From: a virus
IMG/VR virus record: IMGVR_UViG_3300025789_000160
Coordinates: 1-23,436 of that record
DNA length: 23,436 bases
Strand: one strand, 5' to 3'
The notes beneath the pieces were generated by a model. The model worked only from the letters and a program-made list of their open reading frames with translations, had not been told where the DNA came from and made no database searches. Positions 1 through 7,354 of the stretch are shown here, in pieces. The first letter of the stretch is position 1. Each line of letters opens with the position of its first letter. The position numbers were made by a program, and so were the translations under genes.

Positions 1-117
1 ATGGGCCGCGCGCCGCGCAAGTCTGGTGGCCGCACGGGTTCGAACATGAACCCGCTGTCGTCTGCGTCCGCTGGCACTCCTGCCAAGGGCCGCAACGTAT
101 CGGGCAGCCTTGACTGA
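1..117 (+). CDS. C-terminal end of a phage protein (probably 5'-truncated), unknown function
   Basis: An open frame runs from the first base of the window to a TGA at 115-117. It gives 38 residues beginning MGRAPRKSGGRTG and ending NVSGSLD, rich in Gly, Ser, Arg and Lys. An ATG happens to lie at base 1, but no upstream sequence is visible, so this may be the tail of a longer protein or a short complete gene. The RKSGGRT stretch resembles the basic GG-containing motif found elsewhere in this window's virion proteins (for example ATGGRV near the end of the 19879-22113 product), which hints at a virion component. It is directly followed by a strong terminator, so it probably ends an upstream transcription unit. 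No function can be assigned. Confidence 0.55.
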   Translation: MGRAPRKSGGRTGSNMNPLSSASAGTPAKGRNVSGSLD

Positions 118-143
118 TCGTTGACAACGATTATGGGTTGTTT

Positions 144-167
144 ACGGGGGCCAAGTGCCCCCGTTTT
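144..167 (+). terminator. Rho-independent terminator
   Basis: A perfect 8-bp stem (ACGGGGGC at 144-151 pairing with GCCCCCGT at 157-164) with a 5-base loop CAAGT is followed by TTTT at 164-167. Six of the eight pairs are G-C. It lies in the gap between the stop at 117 and the ribosome binding site at 171, where an intrinsic terminator is expected. It would separate, at least partly, upstream head-gene transcription from the run of genes beginning at 182. Confidence 0.85.
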
Positions 168-170
168 CAC

Positions 171-177
171 AGGAGGG
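171..177 (+). promoter_or_regulatory. Ribosome binding site deciding the start at 182
   Basis: AGGAGGG at 171-177 is a near-perfect Shine-Dalgarno sequence, four bases before the ATG at 182. It excludes the alternative in-frame GTG at 155, which lies inside the terminator hairpin. Confidence 0.8.
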
Positions 178-181
178 CCGC

Positions 182-421
182 ATGTCTGGTGCATGGACAC
201 GCAAAGAAGGTAAAAACCCTGAAGGCGGCTTGAACGCCAAAGGTCGGGCCTCATTGAAGGCTGAAGGCCACAATATCAAGCGTCCCCAGCCAGAAGGGGG
301 TTCGCGAAAGGACAGCTTCTGTGCTAGGATGACCGGGATGAAGCGTAAGCTTACTGGCTCTGCAAAGGCTGCTGATCCCGATAGTCGGATCAACAAATCG
401 CTCAGAAAGTGGGACTGTTGA
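182..421 (+). CDS. Small basic phage protein, DUF6321-like
   Basis: A 79-residue protein starting MSGAWTRKEGKNPEGGLN and ending INKSLRKWDC. It is highly basic and contains the runs GHNIKRPQPEGG, DSFCARMTGMKRKLTG and DPDSRINKSLRKW. I recognise this from a small conserved family in phages, annotated from memory as DUF6321; its function is unknown. The strong GG-rich composition, the two Cys residues and the high Lys/Arg content would suit a nucleic-acid-binding or capsid-associated protein, but that is inference. The start is set by the AGGAGGG site just upstream. The next gene begins one base after this stop, so the two are probably co-translated. Confidence 0.8.
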   Translation: MSGAWTRKEGKNPEGGLNAKGRASLKAEGHNIKRPQPEGGSRKDSFCARMTGMKRKLTGSAKAADPDSRINKSLRKWDC

Positions 422-422
422 T

Positions 423-587
423 ATGGACAAGCCTTTCTGGGAGAAGGATGCGCCAAAAGATGCTAAACACAAGCATCTTGATCGCAAACAGGTTCAGTCA
501 GCCAAAGCAAGGGCAAGAGCCGCTGGGCGTCCTTACCCTAACGCCGTTGACAACATCGCCGCCGCTCGCGCTGGCAAGAGGAGTTAA
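423..587 (+). CDS. Hypothetical 54-residue basic protein
   Basis: An ATG at 423 opens a 54-residue frame (MDKPFWEKDAPKDAKHKH... to ...AAARAGKRS) ending in TAA at 585-587. It starts one base after the stop of the previous gene and ends two bases before the next start; the AAGAGGAG at its 3' end supplies the ribosome binding site for that next gene. The product is strongly charged, with alternating Lys, Arg and Ala likely to form a helix, and a Pro-Tyr-Pro turn near residue 38. I do not recognise a family. The perfect fit between flanking genes and the coupling signals argue that it is a real gene. Confidence 0.7.
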   Translation: MDKPFWEKDAPKDAKHKHLDRKQVQSAKARARAAGRPYPNAVDNIAAARAGKRS

Positions 588-589
588 GA

Positions 590-1390
590 ATGTCTGCTTT
601 CACCACTACCGGCGCTGTCAGCCAGTCCATCACCCGTATTGGACGCAACGAGCCGTTTGAACTTCAAGTTGCTCGCGGTCAGATTACGTTTCACTCGCCT
701 CAAAACATCTTTGGCTATGGCACCACTCCTGCGACCGTCAACCTTTATCGCACTGTTTGGGAAAACATGGCTACGACTGACTATTCGTTTCCCGGCTCCG
801 CCCTGACGATGCAGTTGGTAAGCACCGTCAATACTGACACGGCATCAATCACAATCACTGGACTGGATTCCGGCTATAACAGTATCTCTGAAACGCTAGT
901 CCTCAATGGCGCGACAAATGTTCCGACCGTGAACCAATATCTTCGCGTAAACAACATTAGCGTTTCATCTGGAAGTTCGTCTAACCCTAGTGGTGTTGTC
1001 ACGCTTTCAAATGGCGGCACTGTCTATGCCCAGATCAACGCGATTACCGTCAATGGCGTTTTGGGCAGCATTGGAACTTCGCAGATGGCCCTCTACACGG
1101 TTCCTGCTGGGTATACACTCTATATGTCTCGCTTTGGTGCCTATTCGTCATTCAATGGCAACACAGTCAATTATACAACCTATCGTGCCGTGACAAACAC
1201 TTCTGCGGGCGTACAACGTTGCATTTTGCAATCTCCGTTCAATACGGAATATGATGTGACGCGCATCTATCCATTTCCTTACTTAGAAAAAACGGACATT
1301 CGCTGGCAAATCGCACCCAGTGTTGCTACGGCGGCTGTTGTCAGCGTTAATATTGGTGGCGTTCTTATCAAGAATGACGGCACTCTGTAA
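590..1390 (+). CDS. Virion structural protein, unknown exact role
   Basis: A 266-residue protein with a good ribosome binding site (GAGGAG about 8 bases before the ATG). The N-terminal part (about residues 20-50) has ELQVARGQITFHSPQNIFGYG, a region I associate with a family of structural proteins in environmental tailed phages. The rest is Thr/Ser/Val-rich with predicted beta-strand patterning (for example DTASITITGLDSGYN and ISETLVLNG around residues 85-105), typical of head decoration, neck or fibre-base proteins. There is no signal peptide or membrane segment. Its position just before the connector candidate at 1401 suggests a head-vertex or neck role. Function beyond structural protein is inference. 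Confidence 0.75.
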   Translation: MSAFTTTGAVSQSITRIGRNEPFELQVARGQITFHSPQNIFGYGTTPATVNLYRTVWENMATTDYSFPGSALTMQLVSTVNTDTASITITGLDSGYNSISETLVLNGATNVPTVNQYLRVNNISVSSGSSSNPSGVVTLSNGGTVYAQINAITVNGVLGSIGTSQMALYTVPAGYTLYMSRFGAYSSFNGNTVNYTTYRAVTNTSAGVQRCILQSPFNTEYDVTRIYPFPYLEKTDIRWQIAPSVATAAVVSVNIGGVLIKNDGTL

Positions 1391-1400
1391 GGCGGTCTAG

Positions 1401-2120
1401 ATGACTACTAGCGGCACATATACGTTCAATCCCTCACTTGGCGCGATGACGCTCTATGCGTTCAATCTCATCGGGATTCGAAACACGGCGGTGCTTCAGG
1501 AGCATATGGAATCAGCGCGACTGGCTTCAAACATGATGTTGGCGCGTTGGTCTAACCAAGGTGTCAATCTGTGGGCTGTCGATCTTATCACAACGCCTCT
1601 AGTGACGGGCCAGAGCACCTACGCAGTTGACCCTAGCACTGTCATGATCTTGGATGCTTACATCCAGTCTGCCAACTCTGGCGTAAACACTGATAGGATC
1701 ATCCTGCCGATCAGCAGGACGGAATACTCCAGCTACCCCAACAAGCAGCAGATCGGCTTCCCAACCGTCTATTGGTTTGACAGATTGATCAGCTCTGATC
1801 GTTCTAGTGGGTCAGCCGGTCCTTCTGTCACGATTTGGCCGGTGCCAAACACGGTTCAGGGTCCAACTACCCTGAAATACTATAGGGTTCGACAGTTGCA
1901 AGATTCAAACTTGCAGGGCGGTCAAACTGTCGAAATACCCTATCTTTGGTTGGAAGCGTTCGCGTATGGACTTGCTCAGCGTCTTGCTCAGGTATGGAAT
2001 CCTTCTGCCGTACCATTGCTTAAACCTATGGCGGATGAGGCGTATGACATTGCGGCGAATCAAAATGTTGAACAGGCCGCTCAGTATATCTCACCCATGC
2101 TTAGCGGTTATTTCAGATAA
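1401..2120 (+). CDS. Head-tail connector/adaptor candidate (P22 gp4-like)
   Basis: A 239-residue protein with the layout of the P22 gp4/T7 tail-tubular-A type connector family. An N-terminal alpha-helical region (residues 10-55) contains the pattern of a long helix ending in MMLARWSNQGVNLWAV. It is followed by a beta segment around VTGQSTYAVDPSTVMILDAYI (residues 68-90), a TIWPVPN strand (about 149) and a C-terminal helical region. In these families the protein binds below the portal and forms the ring joining head and short tail. A second adaptor-type gene lies at 11066, so which of the two contacts the portal cannot be told from sequence alone. A TAAGGC sequence at the end of the preceding gene serves as a modest ribosome binding site. 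Confidence 0.7.
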   Translation: MTTSGTYTFNPSLGAMTLYAFNLIGIRNTAVLQEHMESARLASNMMLARWSNQGVNLWAVDLITTPLVTGQSTYAVDPSTVMILDAYIQSANSGVNTDRIILPISRTEYSSYPNKQQIGFPTVYWFDRLISSDRSSGSAGPSVTIWPVPNTVQGPTTLKYYRVRQLQDSNLQGGQTVEIPYLWLEAFAYGLAQRLAQVWNPSAVPLLKPMADEAYDIAANQNVEQAAQYISPMLSGYFR

Positions 2121-2129
2121 GGAATAACT

Positions 2130-2846
2130 ATGGGTTACGCATCGAGATCAGGACGCGCCAGAGTAGATGCAAGCAACCCAAGGGCGTTTGCAATCTGCGA
2201 CCGTTGCTCGTTCACTTACAATCACTACCAACTCAGTTGGCAGTATGATTGGGCTGGCGCGTCTCTCATCAACAAGCGTCTCTTGGTGTGCGACACATGC
2301 AATGATGTTCCCCAAGAACAGTTGAGGGCGATTATCGTTCCTGCCGATCCCGTGCCGATCATCAACCCGCGCACACCGGATTACGCTACACAGGAAACCA
2401 ATAATCGGTTCACATCTGGTCAAAACACAGTCGATCCGATCACAAATATTCCTATTGTCGGCGGCAACAATCGTATTACGCAGGACTCCCAGAACCGTGT
2501 CACGCAGACCACTGGTGAAGCCCCTTATGGAACTAATCAAAAGCCCGGAACTGATCCTAATGCTGTCACATATCGGAATGTTGTGTACGCTGCTAATAAC
2601 GGCTCTGGTCTTATTCGCCTGATCTTGAACACCACAAATGGCATGATCACCAATCAGATGATGACAGTGCAGGATGTTGGCGGCGTTCCGGCAGGCGGAA
2701 ATTGGGTCATTACCGTCATCAATGCGACCCAAATTGATCTACAAGGATCAACTTTCTCGGGGTCGTATACTTCTGGCGGGTATGTTATCAACAATCCCAG
2801 CTTGCCGTATGGCTTCAATGAAGTTCCGAAGACAGGGCCACTCTGA
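2130..2846 (+). CDS. Zinc-ribbon phage protein with C-terminal FCCH-like beta domain
   Basis: A 238-residue protein. The N-terminal third carries two CxxC pairs (Cys23/Cys26 and Cys54/Cys57) that should bind one zinc ion, flanked by conserved-looking [11 protein letters not shown] and [18 protein letters not shown]. This combination recurs in phages of alphaproteobacteria, usually as a hypothetical protein. The middle (residues 85-145) is polar and Asn/Thr-rich. The C-terminal region (about 145-220), with [32 protein letters not shown] and GSYTSGG, has the pattern of small beta domains seen in phage fibres and often matched to the ubiquitin-E1 FCCH fold. Its stop overlaps the fibre start at 2846 (TGATG), so production is probably coupled to the collagen-like fibre. 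It may help fibre attachment or folding; this is inference. Confidence 0.75.
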   Translation: MGYASRSGRARVDASNPRAFAICDRCSFTYNHYQLSWQYDWAGASLINKRLLVCDTCNDVPQEQLRAIIVPADPVPIINPRTPDYATQETNNRFTSGQNTVDPITNIPIVGGNNRITQDSQNRVTQTTGEAPYGTNQKPGTDPNAVTYRNVVYAANNGSGLIRLILNTTNGMITNQMMTVQDVGGVPAGGNWVITVINATQIDLQGSTFSGSYTSGGYVINNPSLPYGFNEVPKTGPL

Positions 2847-5380
2847 TGTCCAATGTGCAAATCCCCAACCTTACTCCTGCCACAACCCTTACTGGGTCTG
2901 AAGAGGTTGAGGTCGTTCAGAGCGGCGTATCTGTACGTACAACGACGGGTGCTATTTCTGGCATTACGCCCGGCCCAACTGGCCCAACTGGTGGGTTTGG
3001 TCCCACTGGCCCTACTGGCGCGAGCATTACTGGACCCACTGGCCCGACCGGCAGCGTTGGCGCTACTGGCGCGAAAGGCCCTACTGGCCCGACTGGCCCA
3101 ACCGGCCCCACTGGAACAACTGGCAATGTTGGACCCACTGGCCCTACCGGACCCACAGGAAGCACCGGAACCTCTGGATCAACCGGCCCGACCGGCCCTA
3201 CTGGGACTGGCGGCTCTGCTGGCCCTACTGGCCCTACCGGCGTTGGTCCAACTGGACCGGCTGGAACCAATGGACCCACTGGGTCTAATGGACCTACCGG
3301 ACCTACCGGACCTTTTGGCCCTACCGGACCTACTGGCGCGGCCTCTTCTGTAGCTGGCCCCACTGGCCCTACAGGTACTGGTCCCACTGGTCCGACTGGT
3401 CCCTTTGGGCCTACTGGGCCTAATGGTCCGACCGGCCCAACTGGTCCTACGGGTCCGACTGGCACAGGCCCAACTGGCCCGACAGGCCCTACCGGAACTG
3501 CTGGCATAAATGGTCCGACTGGCCCTACCGGGCCGACCGGAACGGCTGGCGTCAACGGACCCACCGGCCCAACGGGTGCTGCGTCAAACGTCGTTGGCCC
3601 TACTGGTCCTACTGGTCAGACCGGCCCGACTGGTCCTGCAAGCGGCCCCACTGGCCCGACTGGTCCTACTGGCACGACTGGCACTAGCGGTTCTGCCGGT
3701 CCTACGGGTCCGACCGGACCCACAGGCGCGACAGGTCTGAACGGGAATAATGGCCCGACTGGCCCGACCGGACCTACTGGTTCTGGCGGCGCTCCCGGCA
3801 GCACAGGTCCGACTGGTCCTACAGGCCCTACCGGCAATGATGGGACTCCCGGTTCGCAGGGTCCAACAGGGCCAACTGGACCCACTGGTTCAACCGGAAC
3901 GGCTGGCACTACCGGCCCGACCGGCCCAACTGGACCTACGGGAACGCAGGGTGTCGTTGGCCCTACGGGTCCGACTGGACCGACCGGCGCGGCATCAAGC
4001 GTTGCTGGCCCAACCGGACCGACAGGGCCGCAGGGTATTGTTGGCCCTACCGGACCGACTGGCCCTACTGGTCCTACCGGCGCAGCCTCAAGCGTTGCTG
4101 GTCCGACCGGTCCAACTGGTCCCGCCGGAACAGGAACGAACATTGCTGTTTCGAACCAGAGCACCCTGCTCACATCTGGCGTCACGAGCTTTAATTTTGT
4201 CGGTTCCGGTGTCACGGCCAGCGCATCGACAAATGATGTCACCGTCACTATTCCCGGAGGGAGTACTGGCACTGTCACGAGCGTTTCCTTCACTGGCGGC
4301 ATTGTAACCGTCACCAATCCGACCACAACGCCCGCTTTAACTATTTCCGGCACGGCTGGCGGCGTTCCATATTTTGCCAGCGGATCGACTTGGACTACCT
4401 CTGGGACGCTTGTTCAGAATGGTTTCGTTCTTGGCGGAGGCTCAGGCGGCGCTCCGACGACAACGGCGCTGACTGGATATGTATATGGCAATGGCGCATC
4501 AGCGCCCAGCGCATCGACGACAATTCCCAATACGTCCATCTCTGGCTTGGGAACAATGTCCACTCAATCTGCTACTTCGGTGGCGATTACGGGTGGCTCG
4601 ATCAATGGCACGACCATTGGGGCTGTAACGCCGACGACTGGCGCGTTTACCTATGTCACAGCAAGCGGTCCGATCACTGGGTCACTCTCTGCTGGCGCGT
4701 ATTCGTTTGGGTCTCTGGCCTATTCAGATACTGGCATCTTCGGCTCCTATAACATCAGCACCAACAGTTACGCTCAGATCATTCTTGCCAATGGCAGCAA
4801 TGGAACGGCGGCGTCCACCGACTTCATTGTCGGGAATAACAACACGACTTCCACAACCTACTTTGGCGATTTTGGCATGAACAGTTCCGGTTTCTCCGGT
4901 TCTGGTGCCTTCAACGCGCCAAACAACGTCTTCCTGTCCTCCACATCCGCTGATCTTGCCATTGGCACCACAACTGCCAATGCGATCCACTTTGTCGTCA
5001 ATGGTTCGACGACAGACGCGATGACGATTAGCTCTGGTGGAACGCCTTCTGCCAATCAGTTTGTTAACCCTGCTGTAGCCGTAACTGTTGCGGCGAACGC
5101 AGGAACCGTGCCGGTCACGAGCAAGGTGAATAACTTCACCAACAGCTCTGCGGCTACGATGGCAATCACGTTGGCAACGACTGGCGCGGTTGATGGCCAA
5201 CAATCAATGGTTCGCATTTACGACTTCAGTGCCGTAGCGCAGACGATTGGCTGGACCAACACCGAAAACAGCTTGTTCTCTGTGCCTACCACTTCCAATG
5301 GCTCAACGACATTGCCGCTTACGGTTGGCTTCCAGTACAATGGTCAAACGTCGAAATGGCGCTGCATTGGGTTTGCATAA
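2846..5380 (+). CDS. Collagen-like tail fibre protein
   Basis: An 844-residue protein. Residues 1-42 form a short N-terminal module, probably for virion attachment. Residues 43-430 are a collagen-like Gly-X-Y domain dominated by about 70 GPT triplets, interrupted four times by a GAASSVAG-like unit (at residues 164, 244, 381 and 412). Residues 431-844 are Thr/Ser/Gly-rich beta sequence typical of phage fibre shafts (for example [11 protein letters not shown] and SGSTWTTSG) and end in a globular domain closing with the sequence SKWRCIGFA. Collagen-like runs in phage fibres form trimeric triple helices. The ATG overlaps the previous stop by one base. The richness in Thr at the Y position resembles Bacillus BclA, where GPT repeats carry O-linked sugars; a glycosyltransferase lies nearby at 7355. 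Receptor specificity is not readable. Confidence 0.9.
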   Translation: MSNVQIPNLTPATTLTGSEEVEVVQSGVSVRTTTGAISGITPGPTGPTGGFGPTGPTGASITGPTGPTGSVGATGAKGPTGPTGPTGPTGTTGNVGPTGPTGPTGSTGTSGSTGPTGPTGTGGSAGPTGPTGVGPTGPAGTNGPTGSNGPTGPTGPFGPTGPTGAASSVAGPTGPTGTGPTGPTGPFGPTGPNGPTGPTGPTGPTGTGPTGPTGPTGTAGINGPTGPTGPTGTAGVNGPTGPTGAASNVVGPTGPTGQTGPTGPASGPTGPTGPTGTTGTSGSAGPTGPTGPTGATGLNGNNGPTGPTGPTGSGGAPGSTGPTGPTGPTGNDGTPGSQGPTGPTGPTGSTGTAGTTGPTGPTGPTGTQGVVGPTGPTGPTGAASSVAGPTGPTGPQGIVGPTGPTGPTGPTGAASSVAGPTGPTGPAGTGTNIAVSNQSTLLTSGVTSFNFVGSGVTASASTNDVTVTIPGGSTGTVTSVSFTGGIVTVTNPTTTPALTISGTAGGVPYFASGSTWTTSGTLVQNGFVLGGGSGGAPTTTALTGYVYGNGASAPSASTTIPNTSISGLGTMSTQSATSVAITGGSINGTTIGAVTPTTGAFTYVTASGPITGSLSAGAYSFGSLAYSDTGIFGSYNISTNSYAQIILANGSNGTAASTDFIVGNNNTTSTTYFGDFGMNSSGFSGSGAFNAPNNVFLSSTSADLAIGTTTANAIHFVVNGSTTDAMTISSGGTPSANQFVNPAVAVTVAANAGTVPVTSKVNNFTNSSAATMAITLATTGAVDGQQSMVRIYDFSAVAQTIGWTNTENSLFSVPTTSNGSTTLPLTVGFQYNGQTSKWRCIGFA
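2972..4135 (+). repeat. Collagen-like GPT triplet repeat
   Basis: This 1.16 kb stretch is a degenerate 9-base tandem repeat (GGN CCN ACN) coding for about 70 GPT triplets, mixed with other Gly-X-Y triplets such as GTA, GSA, GIN and GND. Third bases vary freely while the peptide is kept, so the array is old and selected at protein level rather than a recent DNA expansion. Four GAASSVAG-type units break the strict triplet register. Confidence 0.95.
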
Positions 5381-5392
5381 GGGGAGCGCAAA

Positions 5393-5575
5393 ATGCGTTG
5401 TGCAGTCTGTGAGCTGTCAAATGGGTTAGTCACGAATATCATCATGGCTGACCCCAATGTCGATCCCGCGCCAAAGGGGTGCCAATTAATCGCTATTGCT
5501 GATGATCAGACATGCGATATTGGCTGGACATGGGATGGGACACAGTTTGTTCCGCCATCTGATCAAGGGGAATAA
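5393..5575 (+). CDS. Small fibre-associated protein, possible fibre chaperone or tip
   Basis: A 60-residue protein preceded by a GGGGAG ribosome binding site. It reads MRCAVCELSNGLVTNIIMADP... and contains IGWTWDGTQFVPP near its end. This resembles a small family of proteins lying next to phage tail fibre genes, whose NG-x-V-x-N-I-I and G-W-x-W-D-G-x-x-F patterns also occur at the ends of tail-fibre assembly proteins. It lies between two fibre genes and its stop is two bases from the next start, so all three are probably expressed together. It has three Cys residues in the first 30 positions plus one near residue 41. Chaperone or fibre-tip function is inference. Confidence 0.65.
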   Translation: MRCAVCELSNGLVTNIIMADPNVDPAPKGCQLIAIADDQTCDIGWTWDGTQFVPPSDQGE

Positions 5576-5577
5576 AG

Positions 5578-7335
5578 ATGGCTAATAGATTTTGGGTTGG
5601 CGGTTCCGGTACATGGGATGGCTCTTCAACGACACACTGGTCTGCCACTACAGGTGGTGCGGCTGGTGCATCAGCCCCTACATCAGCAGATGTTGTCGCA
5701 TTTGATAGCAACTCTGGAACTTCTGCCGCTGTCACAGTAGCTGCGACTGCTACCTCATCTACGACAACTGTAAATAAGTCAGACATAACGCTTACCCTAT
5801 CGGGTAGCCCGACGCTGGCCGTGACCTCTGTCACATTGACAAGCGGCAAAATAGACCTTGCTGGCAACACGCTTACGACACCAACATTCATAACAGCGAC
5901 CGGCACAAAGACGCTTACGTTCAATGGCGGCACACTTGTCTGCACGGCTGCAACGACGACCGCCTTCAACAATGCCGCGCCAGCCAACTTTACCGTGACA
6001 TCCGGTTCTTCTGTTGGAAAGATCAGCATGAATGCCGCGACGGCGAAGACATTTGTCGGCGGCGGAACGTCATTTCCCTGTATCTTGTCGAATGACGGCG
6101 CTGGAACACTGACGATTACTGGTGCCAACACGTTTGCCGCAATAGCCAATGGTGTTCAGCCGACTGCATTTATTTTCCCAGCCTCCACAACAACAACGCT
6201 TACGACATCATTTTCCATCACTGGAACATCTGGCAATTTGGTTACGTTGAGCAGCTCTGTCTCTGGAACTCAGGCGACCATATCCCTGTCAGGTGGCGCG
6301 AAGACAAATTATGTTTCCGCTCAGGATATAGCTTTTGCCCCATTGCCAACATCAACGGGAACAACGCCGTATGTCTGGTATCTTGGGACAAACTCAACAA
6401 ACGTGAGCAATGTCACTGGCGCGCTTTTTATTGGTCCCGGCACAGTCGCGTATCTTTTGACATCTGGCACGTCATGGACCGTACCGTCCAATTTCAATGC
6501 CAACAATAATACGATTCATCTTATCGGCGCTGGTGGTGGCGCTGGAGCAGGATCAACTGGAACCCCCCATAAAGGTGGATCGGGTGGTGGCGGTGGCGGC
6601 TATACAAAAGTCGTCAATTTTTCTACAACTGCTGGCAGCACCATTTCTTATGCTGTAGGTGCTGGCGGCATTGGTTCCTCTGGTGGTTCATCAACATGGT
6701 CATCTGGAACTTATACTGCGGGTGGCGGTGGTCCGGGAACGACAGGCGGTGCTGGTGGGACGGGTGGCACGGGCAGTACCTATAACGGTGGCGCGGGCGG
6801 CGCATCAGGTTCAGTTGGTACTACCTATGGATATGGTGGGTCTGGTGGCGGCGGTGCCGCTGGTCCAAATGGTCCGGGCGGAACAGGTGGAGCGGTCACA
6901 TCAGCAAACGTCACTTACTCTGGTGGTGGTGGCGGCGGCGGAAACGGTGGCGGTTCAAACGGCGGGAGTAACAGCGGTAGCGGTGGCAATAATTCGCTGG
7001 GATATGGCGGCGGCGTATATAGTTCGCCCGGTGGTCAGGCCGGTAGTTTTGGTGGCGGCGGCGCTGGTAGCAATTCCACTTCTTCGTCAACTTTGATTGG
7101 CGGCGCTGGTTCGCAGGGTATCGAAATTCTCAATACGATTGGTAGCGGTGGCGGTCCGGGCGGTCCCGGTTCTTTTGCAACAGGAGCTGCGGCAAGGAGT
7201 GGCATTGCCGGGTCAGGTGGGGCTGGTGGCGTAGTTAACTCTACAGGAACGGTAAATACAGCGGGCGGTTCTGGTGGCGCAGGCTTGATCGTGATCACTT
7301 ATGTCCCTAATGGTGGTCTGTTAGCGGCGTTCTAA
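5578..7335 (+). CDS. Glycine-rich tail fibre / receptor-binding protein
   Basis: A 585-residue protein with an AAGGGG ribosome binding site. The N-terminal part, starting MANRFWVGGSGTWDGSSTTHWS, is a recognisable module of phage fibre-like proteins. Residues 40-290 are Thr/Ala/Ser-rich, with a repeated beta pattern that may form a beta-helix. From about residue 294 (SGTSWTVPSNF) begins a glycine-rich domain in which runs of three to five Gly alternate with Ser, Ala and Asn up to residue 570; it closes with a conserved-looking GGAGLIVITY strand. This type of domain may form a polyglycine-II-like bundle, as in the tip of phage S16 gp38, but that is inference. The same domain type appears in the fibre at 22117. 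It probably binds a receptor. Confidence 0.8.
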   Translation: MANRFWVGGSGTWDGSSTTHWSATTGGAAGASAPTSADVVAFDSNSGTSAAVTVAATATSSTTTVNKSDITLTLSGSPTLAVTSVTLTSGKIDLAGNTLTTPTFITATGTKTLTFNGGTLVCTAATTTAFNNAAPANFTVTSGSSVGKISMNAATAKTFVGGGTSFPCILSNDGAGTLTITGANTFAAIANGVQPTAFIFPASTTTTLTTSFSITGTSGNLVTLSSSVSGTQATISLSGGAKTNYVSAQDIAFAPLPTSTGTTPYVWYLGTNSTNVSNVTGALFIGPGTVAYLLTSGTSWTVPSNFNANNNTIHLIGAGGGAGAGSTGTPHKGGSGGGGGGYTKVVNFSTTAGSTISYAVGAGGIGSSGGSSTWSSGTYTAGGGGPGTTGGAGGTGGTGSTYNGGAGGASGSVGTTYGYGGSGGGGAAGPNGPGGTGGAVTSANVTYSGGGGGGGNGGGSNGGSNSGSGGNNSLGYGGGVYSSPGGQAGSFGGGGAGSNSTSSSTLIGGAGSQGIEILNTIGSGGGPGGPGSFATGAAARSGIAGSGGAGGVVNSTGTVNTAGGSGGAGLIVITYVPNGGLLAAF

Positions 7336-7354
7336 GACAAAAAGAGGGGGCTCT

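Noticed and set aside
121-149. TTGACA at 121-126 as a -35 box for the gene at 182
   Set aside because: At the right spacing (about 17 bases) there is ACGGGG, part of the terminator stem, not a -10 box. A phage-specific promoter remains possible but cannot be supported.
155-421. Earlier GTG start (155) for the DUF6321-like gene
   Set aside because: It begins inside the terminator hairpin, while the ATG at 182 has an AGGAGGG site at proper distance.
2917-4353. Two long minus-strand open frames (215 and 245 codons) coding for GPV collagen-like repeats
   Set aside because: They arise because the reverse complement of the GGN CCN ACN repeat reads GGN CCN GTN. They lack ribosome binding sites and lie opposite a clear fibre gene; every other gene is on the + strand.
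6520-7300. Glycine-rich stretch as a PE-PGRS or cold-shock RNA-binding type protein
   Set aside because: The fibre-type N-terminus, the placement among fibre genes and the closing LIVITY strand fit a phage fibre adhesin domain better.
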